64,000 nucleotides of DNA from Clytia hemisphaerica (lineage: Eukaryota > Cnidaria > Hydrozoa > Leptothecata > Clytiidae): contig CACVBU010000178.1 in NCBI GenBank assembly GCA_902728285.1, positions 682,001 through 746,000 of the forward strand. The letters run 5' to 3'. Positions 45,709 through 56,031 of the stretch are shown here, piece after piece. Each line of letters begins with the position of its first letter. Position 1 is the stretch's first letter. Under the pieces are notes generated by a model, which saw only the letters and a list, made by a program, of their open reading frames with translations, ran no database searches and was not told the DNA's origin. The position numbers and the translations under genes were made by a program.

Positions 45709-45889
45709 AATAGACCTTATCGGAGTTTTTGATTTTTCTAAAGAAGTGATGCAATGTGGGATTGTTTCGGGAGTATTACAATAGAAATCTGTTAGGAATT
45801 CCTCGAGGGAATTCTATTGTAATACTCTCGAAACAATCCCACAATGCATAGCTTTTTTAGAAAAATCAAAACCTCCGATAAGATCTATT
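45709..45889. mobile_element. 180-bp palindromic MITE
   Basis: Arms of about 75 bp (TAGACCTTATCGGAG..., ATGTGGGATTGTTTCGGGAG) are inverted with few mismatches around an AATTCCTCGAGGGAATT centre. Confidence 0.88.
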
Positions 45890-45994
45890 ATCTGTATCCG
45901 GGCAACTCTTTATAATGGACTTCACGGCCCTGACGGTTCACGGCGCTCTAAATCGCCACGTCACGGTTACACAGCAGGTTAAGTTTAGGTAGCA

Positions 45995-46173
45995 ATTAAC
46001 AATAGACGATATCGGCTTAAAACTTGAAAACTCAGATTTGACCCCCGAGAATTCCCCACAATGCTTTGTGCGGAAAAAAGTTCACGGTGAAATTTTTTCC
46101 GCACAAAGCATTGTGGGGAATCCTCGGGGGTCAAATCTAAGTTTTTATGTGACGCCGATATCGTTTATTATCA
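45995..46173. mobile_element. Second ~180-bp palindromic MITE
   Basis: ATAGACGATATCGGC...CAGATTTGACCCCCGAGAAT and TTCCCCACAATGCTTTGTGC are mirrored in the right arm. It lies about 105 bp from the previous palindrome; the sequences differ, but both share CACAATGC near the middle of the arms. Confidence 0.88.
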
Positions 46174-46774
46174 ACACCCTGACCTCATCAACACCCTGAT
46201 CATCATGACTCAATTAGCTATTATCTGATTTACGGTTCCGGCTAGCCACTTGTTAATCACTCTCATTATTATAAAGAGCACGTGATTCGCACGTGCTCCC
46301 CAAAAGGCTAATTAATAAATTACTGTTACATTTTCCTGCACTTTAACCCCTGACTGTTCATTCTTCTCACGTTGAAAGTGCTATAAATTCTGGTACTTTT
46401 CCTCTGAGAACTTCAGTCACTGATTTTCAATAGTTTCATCTCACTTGGAGAAGAATTTAGAACTTACACATTATATATTTAACAGTATCTTCATCTTTGT
46501 TTTGATTTCAAACTTCTACTCCATCTTAACTTCAAGCTGATCTTTATTTCTCGGTAAGAGTCACTGTTTATTAACTTTTCTTCGACCTCGTTTCCAGGGT
46601 GTTTTCACCGATGATACGCTGGGAACGAGGTCGACTTTTTTTTGTTTACCCCTGTCTCGGTTTCTTACAATGTCAAATTGTTAGATTGTTCTTTTTCAGG
46701 GGGGTTGTAGCGAGTGAGCTGGTTTTTTGTTTTGTCTTGGATTCAACCCTCGAAAGAAATGTCTTCCCACAAAA

Positions 46775-46856
46775 CTGTTTCAACGTTCATCTAACGTTAT
46801 ATGGATGTCGTGGGCGTTAGATAAACGTCGAAACAACGTTGTGTGTCAGCTCGGAT
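46775..46856. mobile_element. Palindromic MITE (CAGCTGGCACA family, P3), partial
   Basis: ACTGTTTCAACGTTCATCTA ... and CGAAACAACGTTGTGTGTCA then GCTCGG match copies P1 and P2; the left terminus is lost. Confidence 0.7.
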
Positions 46857-49026
46857 ATTACGAGTGGTATCAAAAACGGAGATGTTGCGTAAACCTTTCG
46901 CACCTTTACACCTATATTCATACAATCTATAGATAGCATAACTGTAGACATTAGCTTTGTGAAGAATGAATTTTTCATTTTTTGACACTTTTCTTTGTAT
47001 ATTATTTGAATAAAAGCTGTCAATGTAACGGGAGCCTAGTGGAAATGATTCTAAATTTTTTATTGTGAGAAAGTGTAAATTTTGAAAACAAATGCGATGC
47101 TAACGGATTATTTTACTATGATTTTACTATTTCCATTGAAACTGAAAAATCAGCCAAACATCACATGCTTCGGTTATTCTTCAAAAATTTATCAATAAAA
47201 AACACTAAATTTTTAACTTTACTACTCTTTGTCCCCATTCTACTTATTCAGAAGATTTTTAGACGGAAATTAACGATTTGATACATTGCTTCGTCGCTTT
47301 TTTGCGATCAGCCAATCAAAATACAGCTTGTAGAAAAGGCCTAAAGCTTACTGGGTCATGAGAACGACATCAATTTTAATATTTTCCTATACCCTCATGT
47401 GATAAAATGAAGACATTTGTTTGTTTCTTATTTTGGAATTCGATTCTCCATTTTTTTTCGCTATATTATCCAATGAATATTTCACTTTAGCTTCAGTTTA
47501 AGAATTTGATTTATGAGTGCTGTAGTTGTATATCTAAACTTTATATTTGTTGGATTTCTAGAAGGTACTGATTTGATTTTCTTTTTTTGAAAATTTGGAC
47601 CTCGAATTTCTGCAGATTTAGTACAACGTATGTATAGTGCATATGATAGTACCATAGTACATATGATAGTACTTTACTTTTTACTGCCCTCTTTTGCGTT
47701 GTAGAATTTCTCATTGGGAATTGCGACTTTAACTTTGATTTTGAATAAATCAATCCTTCCATACATCTTCAGTAAAAGATTAAAATAACAGAAGCTGCTT
47801 TTGGTTCATTTTTTCAATTTATTTTTCTAAACGTTTCGGTCTGAACAGAGTACCAACATCAGTAAAAATTTCAAAAATGAACCCAAAGTAACTTTGATTT
47901 TTAATATTGTAGATTATTTATTGTCTCAAATTTCTGAAATAGGCAAGAAAAACTGTTTGATTTACTTAAACTGCAACACGAGGCTCTGTCCTCATTCCCA
48001 ATGTCTCTATAGTTACCATATGGATTGCCAAGAGGTCACAGAAAATCTCATTCCGTGGGTTAATAAAATGCAGAAGTTAGCTCGTCCAGGTCTTTTTTGA
48101 AAAAAAACAAGGAAATAAGTCAAACATTTTGAAATGATCATTTTTTTCCTCTTTTGGTTTTTGGATTCAACTTTATTTCCTTTTTAAGATTTTTTTTTCT
48201 ACCTTGTGGTTTAATTTTTCTTAAAATAAACATTTTTACAAATTAGCAAGAATGTTGGGCACAGCTAGGGGTATATCAATATCATTAATTGCCTCCCATA
48301 CGAAAATTTAATCAGGATTATCCTCTAACCGATTGAACTCTTTGAATAGACAGACTTTTTAATTAGTTCTTTTCTATTGACAACTGTTTTTTTCTTCAAA
48401 CTTTTTTGATTAATATTTCATCATTTCAAATTTCAAATCGACAGTTCAAAGCTTAGCTTCCCAACCAATATATTTTTTCCTCGTACGAACATAGATAACT
48501 TTTTGTAAGAATTTTCATAAAATCTTTTTCCTATCTATGATTTGATTGATTTAAGCCTTCAGTCTCAGAGTCATTCATGTCAAATTCTACTACATAAATT
48601 TTTTCACTGAATTTCTCACAAAAAATCTTTAAGATGTCTTAAGAGGCTCAAGCAAAAATAGGACCCTTCCTTTTTTCCACAGTTTCTTATAAATTTCTAA
48701 TTCTTATAAAAATCTTCACTTGTTAGCAACGAATATCTCAGAAAAAAAGAAAATTTTATTTTTTTCGTATTCAGGTTAATGGAAACTTGTTTGACAGGGC
48801 TATCATAGTTATCACATGAGTTTTAAAAACGTTCCTCTATAATGAAAAGAAAATCAATGTACCATGATAAATTATTCATTAACTGTCCATAGACCTCGTC
48901 AAACCGGTTTTTTAAACAAAATGCTTATCACTGATTGGTTCGTTTGTGTTAAGCTCATCTTTGATTGGTCGTCTCTATTGTTTTGTATTGACCGTTTTCA
49001 AGCACGTGGTTACTTTTCCGGGACGC
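46857..49026. other. AT-rich intergenic DNA upstream of SLC25A38
   Basis: No convincing coding frame or transposon terminus. A short imperfect duplication, (A)GTGCATATGATAGTACCAT and AGTACATATGATAGTACTTT, is at about 47636-47673. Confidence 0.45.
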
Positions 49027-49153
49027 TTTAAAAGGCAGTTGTCAACCCTCATTCCACAGTCAAACTCACAGTTTCTTATAGCTCCTTTGCTACTACTAAA
49101 CTTTACTCTAAGAGAAATTCCTTAGAAACTCTTTATCTCGACATATCTAACAG
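49027..49153 (+). promoter_or_regulatory. Likely promoter and 5' non-coding exon of SLC25A38
   Basis: TTTAAAAG at 49027-49034 is a TATA-like box. About 25-30 bp downstream is a plausible start region (CCACAGTCAAAC). CATATCTAACAG|GTAGAAAT at 49153 is a good donor, and CCTTGTGTAG at 49549 a possible acceptor. The second part of the leader would run from 49550 to the ATG at 49671. Inferred from signals only. Confidence 0.45.
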
Positions 49154-49670
49154 GTAGAAATCTCTATTTTCTCATTATTTCGTTTTCATATCATTTTTTT
49201 GTTGAGGTTTTTTTGTGTGTGAAATAAGTTTCTTCTCGTTGTAGCGTCTTTTCTATTCTCAGTCTTCTTCTTATGCAAAGTGAAAGCGTCTTTTTCTACT
49301 GTTGCGTGACCATTTTATCTATTATATGTGTTCAATTTCAGTATGTACTTTTTTTGGCACAATAAAATGTCACCTTCAACAAAATCTTAACCAAAGAAAA
49401 TCAAAAATTTGAACGTTTTCATCATTACCATAATCACACACAAACACACAATTTAGAAGTAGAAAGAAATTCAAAAAAAAAAATCACGATTTTAACAATT
49501 TTCACTAAAACTTTCTTTTTTTCTTTTCTCTTTTTTGATCCTTGTGTAGGGACTATAGGTTTGAATTTCGAGAATCAAGCTCGCTCGCCTGCTCGCTCAC
49601 AACTTTAACACTCTAAGGACTCACTCACTCGGTTTTATCAGCACACTGTGTGGACACACTCACCCAAACA

Positions 49671-52427
49671 ATGGATTCAATATGGCAGACGCCTGCATTC
49701 AAACCAACCAACAAAAACCAGAGTGTCCTTAAATTATCTGAAAGGTATACAGTAGAGTCCAGGACCCGGACTCGAACCCAGGTCCCTAAACCTGGGACCC
49801 AACTCCCAATTTTTAATTATTATTTCATTCTTCAGGGTGTCTCGTTTATAATGGCTTCCTCTTACTTAAATCTAACTAAATCCTCATATTTCTCATTTCT
49901 TCAGAGACCAAATCCAATGGAATCGTTCATCGCAGGATCCACAAGCGGAGCAATCTCATGCTTTTTGTTCCAACCTTTGGACTTGATCAAAACTAAGCTC
50001 CAAGCGCAAGTTTCAACTGCTACTTCACTTCAACAAGCTATTGTCGACGGTAGACTAGCTCCTAAACATAATTACAGGTACCTTTGCTATATTACTCTTT
50101 ATAAGATTTTTAAAGGGATCAACAGGGCTCAAATGTTTAAAATTTATGTCATTTTTACCCCAAAATAACAGGAGGCAAAAACTCAAAGTTCACTGTTTTA
50201 TCGGAAACAAACTTACTTGTTCCTTCAGAAAATATTTAATTTGATCAGGAAGAATTTGCCAAACTTTAAGTTTTTCTCTTCCTTTTCATTTTTACTATCA
50301 TTCTACTATCGATTGTTCATTTTGATGATAGTAAGAAAAGTAGTAGCAAAAATAATACTGTTAAATTATTCAAAAATTTGAAATTTTGTCTATTCCCATT
50401 GGAAACACACGTTCTGTAGGTAGCTTGAAATTGTAAATTTGAAGAGTGGAAAATCTAATTTTTTTTATTTTCTTTTTCCCTTTTTTTTAGTCAAAGTTCT
50501 GTTGCCTCTTTGCTCACCCAAGTTGTTCGTGAAGACAAAGTGCTTGGACTATGGAAAGGTTTAACACCTGTAAGTATTGCTCCTTGTTATGATCAAGTGT
50601 AAGAAAATATAGAACTGTGTTGTGGAGCAAGCATTATTCAAAAAAGGTTTTCTATACCAGCCAAGACAGCTCGTTTTGCCGTGATGTTTGAAATATCTTT
50701 AGCGCTATTTTTTCACCAAATATTTTTTCCGCTAAAGCCTTTCAAAAACGTCAATTTCTCTTTATCATGCTCACGATGAAGTTTTTAATCTTCGAAAGGA
50801 GCTTCATTCTGATAAGCAAGATTCTTATCAATAGTTTATTGCGAACCTCTTTCTTACTAAGTAAATTCAATTTTCCTAGAAACCAAAAGTGATTCTTTTT
50901 CAGAACGTGACAAGAAATTGAAAACCCTAATAATACTGTTTTCTGTTAGCAGCAATACAAATTCCTTAAATTACTCTCAGATATTACTGTGGGATCGAAT
51001 GACTCAACGAATGACTGGAATTCTAATTTTTCTTATTTTCTTTTTTAGTCGCTGTACAGAACTGTGCCAGGCGTAGGGATGTATTTCTGTACACTACACA
51101 CAATGAAAAGTGTTTTAGAGTAAGTAATAGTAATAACTATGATCCCTTTACGTCCATTCATATTCATTACTGAGCTGTTAGGTTATGTAAATCACTTAAA
51201 GACGCATTTTATCTTTTATAAGAATTTTGAACCGCAGTCAAAATGTAATCTGTTGTGATCTGTTTTTACATAATAGTGACTTTGCAAGGGAAGGACTAGC
51301 GAGCACCTCTCTAAAAACCGGGATTTTTCATCTCGTTTCTTAGTGAGTTCCACTTTGACGATATTCGAAAAATAGAAGCCTTTTAAGTGCTTTGACGCAA
51401 ATTCGATTTTTTCGCTACTGCAGGAGCTTCGAAAGTTAAAAGTGACGTCAAAAAATCGAATGTTTAGAGCCCGAAAACCCGGGCTCAAAACATTCGAAAA
51501 AGTCGCAAAGTGGAATAGACAAAAAAGTCGCAAAGTGGAATAGACGTTAATTGCGTAAAAAAACGCGAGTGACGTCTAGTATAGGCCAGGGAAGGACTGT
51601 TTCATTCAACACGCTTTGGTGATTTCAGCTTAATAATTTTTTTTGAATGCTTACTATAAAAATACTTGGTTACGCATACATTGTAATTAAAGAAACCTCG
51701 TTTATAGCGAGAAAAAAAAATTTAAATTCTCATGCTGAAAATGTCATTAAAAATTATTTAAAAAAGCATAACAACCCTCAGATAAGCCTCTCGCCAAACC
51801 GGTTTGACAACATTACAATGTCATCTTTACTATTTCAAAAAAAAAACGAAACGAAATTTCATAATGATGTTTTAATCGCCTTACTATTAAGCAACTAATT
51901 TTCTCAAGGGGTCTATGAGTAATTAACTTTTTTTGAATATCTAATGGTCTGACAGCCAGCCCTTCCGTTGCAAAGTCACCATTATGTAAAAACAAATCAC
52001 AACAGATTAGATTGAATATTTCGAGGCCTTAGTTACCTATGAAAGGATAATACCTTTCCGTAAACAACCCTAGTGCAAAAGGAAATTGTAACTAAAAACT
52101 GATTAAGTTCGAAATGTTTTGTCAAACTCTCATGCAAGTTTTTGTGACTTATAAACATTCACATTGAAGCAAAACAAAAACTGTTAGGCTAAGAAACCTT
52201 CTCTTTCGAGTGTGTTGTACTAAGCATTGGTCTAAGATAAATACACTTGAGAGTTTGTCTTAGCCTAACCATGAAAGAATCTGTTTATTTAATCTCAACG
52301 TTTTTCTTCTTATTTTACAGTGAAGAACCAACCTTCTATCAGAACTTAATGCTTGGATTCACAGCTCGCGCATGCGTAGGAACAGCTGTTTTACCTATGA
52401 CCGTCGTCAAAGCACGCTATGAGGTAA

Positions 52428-52523
<96 letters not shown>

Positions 52524-53331
52524 GACGTAGCCTAAGATTTTGTCTAGTTTTTTTTCCAAGAGATAATTTGAAACATGTACATTCTCATGAAGCTTACAGT
52601 GTGTTCTTACAAAGTTTTCTCTCCTTCTTTTTCAGAGCGGAAAATACAAATACAAAACCGTATCTGACGGATTACGTACCATCTGGCGTGCAGAAGGACT
52701 CCGTGGTCTATTCAGCGGATGTACAGCAACTATTTTACGGGATGCACCGTATTCCGGAATCTACCTCATGTTTTATTCACAAGGAAAGAAAACTATGAAA
52801 GGTAAATGATTATTTTTTGACATGATTGGGAGGTTGGGGAGTTTGACGTACAGTATCTTATCTTCTGTTTAAATTCTATGCGTTAGGTGAAAGTGAAACG
52901 AGCAGCACTTATATAAACAATAATATCAGCTTCATACCCATTTCAACAATTTTTGAAACGCTAGCGGACACTATCCAAGAAAAAATTGTCTTCTTTTTTG
53001 TTGCTTTTACTCATCCTTCTTTTCTCTTTTATCCACAGATTTCGCGTCTATCGATGAAAAGGATACAAAAGTTCATTTCATCTGCGGTATAAACGCGGGA
53101 TTGATGGCATCATTGGTCACACATCCTTTTGACGTCATCAAAACACAAATGCAACTCTACCCAGAAAAATACCGCGGTACTCAACACTGTATCAAAGTGA
53201 TTTTCTCACAATATGGATTTGCTGGTTTTATGCGTGGACTCACGCCCCGCTGCGTGCGTAGGACACTGATCTCTGCTTTATCTTGGACCGTTTTTGAGGA
53301 GATTATGAAACGACTAAAATTAAGGATCTAA
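49671..53331 (+). CDS. SLC25A38: Mitochondrial glycine carrier, SLC25A38
   Basis: Seven coding exons, all GT/AG and phase-consistent: 49671-49744, 49907-50077, 50491-50569, 51049-51119, 52321-52423, 52636-52801 and 53039-53331. They give 318 aa, against about 304 in human. Three carrier repeats show the mitochondrial signature: [20 protein letters not shown] and [10 protein letters not shown]. The Thr in place of an acidic residue in repeat 2 (P-x-T-x-x-K) is typical of SLC25A38/Hem25. [39 protein letters not shown] and [20 protein letters not shown] are further family blocks. By family knowledge it sits in the inner mitochondrial membrane and imports glycine for 5-aminolevulinate and heme synthesis. 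The ATG at 49671 was chosen because the exon splices in frame into the first carrier repeat; the retained intron 49745-49906 is open in frame. No breaks seen. Confidence 0.96.
52430..52523. repeat. (GATT)n microsatellite in SLC25A38 intron 5
   Basis: About 23 perfect ATTG units, starting six bases after the GT of the exon-5 donor (exon ends at 52423). Confidence 0.97.
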
Positions 53332-53399
53332 AAAAAAAGAAAAATATATATTTTCTTAAAAACCTTTTTTGATATGACAAAATGATGTAAATATATGTA

Positions 53400-53405
53400 A
53401 ATAAA
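53400..53405 (+). terminator. AATAAA polyadenylation signal after SLC25A38
   Basis: First AATAAA 69 bases past the stop codon; a second is at 53797-53802. Either could end the transcript. The DNA between them is AT-rich and without other features. Confidence 0.45.
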
Positions 53406-53947
53406 TTTTAGTTATTTTTGCAAAAAGAGATATATTCAGAAATTTATGGCTTATATATTATTATTACTTCACAAAACAAAATACAATTACTATTATTTTT
53501 TTTACATTGTCGCTATGAATGTTATAAATAGAATTTATTATTGTTGTAGCCCTGTAAAATTAGGTCGTTTAAAAGTATCTTTAGCGTTTTGACTTAATTT
53601 TACTAGAGATAAGGATTTTTTGCTGTGGAAAAGCGTTTTCGTAGTAAAATGAAAATGTTTTCAAAAAGGAGATGATCTGGTCAGATATTTGGCTCTTGTT
53701 TTTTCCCTTGTGTATTATTGAACATGTAAAATTATGATATATATAAAATCAAGAAGAATTATTTTCACAAAATGTAAATAGGTTGATGTAAATAACAATA
53801 AAATGTATGATAGATAGAAATCGTTAGAGAAGAAATATGATTTGTATTTTAGATTGAAACAATTTGTTTATCTTATATTTATATTTTTCAAAACACTGCT
53901 CCAAATTTCTACACCTCAAGTAAAGCAGACACTGTTGTACAGACAAT

Positions 53948-54020
53948 TGTACACTATTTTTCTCTTATAAGAACAACGAGGCTCAAAATTGTCAAAAAAT
54001 AAGAACAATGCTGAGCCTAG
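53948..54020. mobile_element. Left end of a TACACG..ATAAGAAC MITE
   Basis: TACACTATTTTTCTCTTATA then AGAACAACGAGGCTCAAAAT resembles the left end and interior of the 23998 and 38780 copies. No right end found. Confidence 0.45.
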
Positions 54021-54285
54021 AATTATCCAATTTCAAGCAATTAAAGGGTCAAAGTCGTAAAACTTGAGTATAAATTCTAAAATACTTCGATTTCACCCGA
54101 AAGTCACGAATGTATTCAAAGAAAAGTCGTTTACGTCTCAATTATGGAACCCTTACAGAGACACAATTGCTTCTTAATATACCCTTTAATGGTTTTTATA
54201 CATTTTAAAAGGAACTCTCGACGATGTGAAAAAGGACCGTCCGGTTCTATAACTTTGCCACCCCTTCTGTTGAATCGATTTCACC

Positions 54286-54970
54286 GGGGGGGGAGTACTT
54301 GGGCAAAAAAGGATATGGGGATATGCTGCTGGTCAGTGTACCTTTTTTCACCTCCATGAGTCTCAAGAGCAGCCACCGGCTAGGATATATGAAATATCTG
54401 TTCTTGAGGTCCCTTTCTCCTGGAAAAAACTATCTGTTCTGTATCCTGGGCTCTCCTGGATTATATCATCTGCTCTGGAAAATAATGGGACTCCTGGAAA
54501 ATATATATCTGTTCCCTAGAAATATTATGCTCCTGGAAAAATATAACAGCTATTCTCTAAGAAAGTTAAAATGCTCCTAGAAAATGAGACCTTTTAAGAA
54601 AATTATGAAGCTCTCTGGAAAAAAAATCTGGCATCTGGCTGTGTTTTTCACAATTTAGCTCATGGATTTTTTGAACAGATTGTCCGCTGGAAAATTGTAT
54701 GTGTTTTTCCTTAAAAATGTGCTCCTGGATTTTAGGAACAGATGTTTTTAAGGCGACCCCTGGATTTTACCTGGGTGTTTTGAGGAAAGTCTCTCCTAGA
54801 TTTATCCATAAAATTTACTTTCCTGGAAAAAAAGAACAGATATTTCAAAAAAATCTGCCGGCGGCTGCTCTTGGAGTCTGTTGAGTCCCAGGAAGGGTCG
54901 CAAAAACACCAAAATATATATAAAAATCAGTCCCTCGTAGGGTACCTTTCGACGGGCTTCTTTCGACCTT
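54286..54970. mobile_element. Family-F hAT-like MITE carrying a minisatellite expansion
   Basis: The left end (G run, GTACTTGGGC, GATATGCTGCTGGTCAGTGT, ACCTTTTTTCACCTCCATGAGTC) equals the inverted right end of the MITE at 25697-26007. From about 54880, GAGTCCCAGGAAGGGTCGCA, AAAACACCAAAATA and CAGTCCCTCGTAGGGT continue the same element. Between these parts about 510 bp of CTCCTGGAAAATATATATCT-type units (20-30 bp, roughly 18 copies) have been added. Confidence 0.75.
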
Positions 54971-55699
54971 TTTTGCGTAATTCGGAAAAATTTTGTCCCA
55001 TTTACTTTAGGATCACTTTTTTCAAAAAAACGAGTCCAAACGAGCGATTTCAAATTCATTGCATAAGCCATAAGCATAGCTAGCTCGAGCTTTTACAAAT
55101 TTTCGTAAAAACGGTTGAATGAACAATGAAAGTGAAACCTGAAAGCCGAATTTTCTTGCACCACCATTGCACCGATGGAAGGGTTTTTATCTCCCTAATA
55201 TCATATTTACCTCTCTAGTATTTCAAAAAGTATACCCCGAATTTAGACTATTATTAAGACTAGATACTTTACACACTTTATTATTAGTTCGACCTAAGAT
55301 CTTTTGTTTGTTGATGCTATTATTTTTGGGAGAAATGATATTTTCTTTAAGTCTATATACAGTGAGCGAGCGCAAAAGTTTCAAACTTTTTGCATGTGCA
55401 ACTAGATACATTCGACATTCTCAACTGTCAGCTGCCCATACGATTCCTTCTGCTGTGAAAACCAAGAATATATAGTAAGGTGATACTTTCTATACCCGTG
55501 GGTCCTCTGATCCCGCGAGGAAGCTTCCTTCCAAAAATTTCGTACCCTGAGATTTTTTTTAGGCTATATTATATCTAACTAAGTGATAAGTATTTGTGAA
55601 GATTTGTGAATGGACAGAATTCTGTCGTGTTTTGTTGGCGCAATCGGTTAGGGATTGGGTTTGTAAATGCAAGGTTGCTTGCATTTGGTAGTTCGAGCT

Positions 55700-55810
55700 G
55701 AGGTGGGAGACCCTGGGGGGCACTGACCTTGACAACCGACAGGGACGTGCCGCTGGAGTTTCAAAAGTCGATCCTGTCAGAAATGAAATTTGATGAAAAA
55801 TAGACCCTGT
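55700..55810. mobile_element. Family-F MITE, left half, interrupted by the 6.5-kb transposon
   Basis: GACCCTGGGGGGCACTGACC, then ACCGACAGGGACGTGCCGCT and CCTGTCAGAAATGAAATTTG match, unit by unit, the left side of 25697-26007. The other part resumes at 62344-62473 with four more ACCCTGTCAGATTCTAC-type units. 54971-55699 before it holds no gene. Confidence 0.7.
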
Positions 55811-55838
55811 CAGTCAGGGAAATCCCTCAATTGCGGTA

Positions 55839-55966
55839 TACCGCAATTGCGGTAGTGGAATTTTCATCGGAGAATCATTTTACCGCAATTGCGGTATCTA
55901 TTTTCCATTTCAAATAAGTACCGCAATTGCGGTATAACGAACTTTTCATATACCGCAATTGCGGTA
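55839..55966. promoter_or_regulatory. Left array of TACCGCAATTGCGGTA palindromes
   Basis: Four perfect copies at 55839-55854, 55881-55896, 55919-55934 and 55951-55966; an imperfect copy lies at the TIR edge (55824-55838). Spacing is 42, 38 and 32 bp. A TTATAATA box at 55987-55994 and the transposase ATG at 56032 follow, so the array is both sub-terminal and promoter-proximal. A 16-bp palindrome suits a dimeric DNA-binding protein; which protein binds is unknown. Confidence 0.8.
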
Positions 55967-56031
55967 AAATAAATACTTAAAACTTGTTATAATACATCAG
56001 AACACTTCATTTCCATCATAATAACATAACA

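Noticed and set aside
49745-49906. Reading the first SLC25A38 intron as coding, since the frame stays open
   Set aside because: Good GT and AG borders exist, the splice joins ...SER to PNPMESF in frame, and the intervening peptide does not fit the carrier family.
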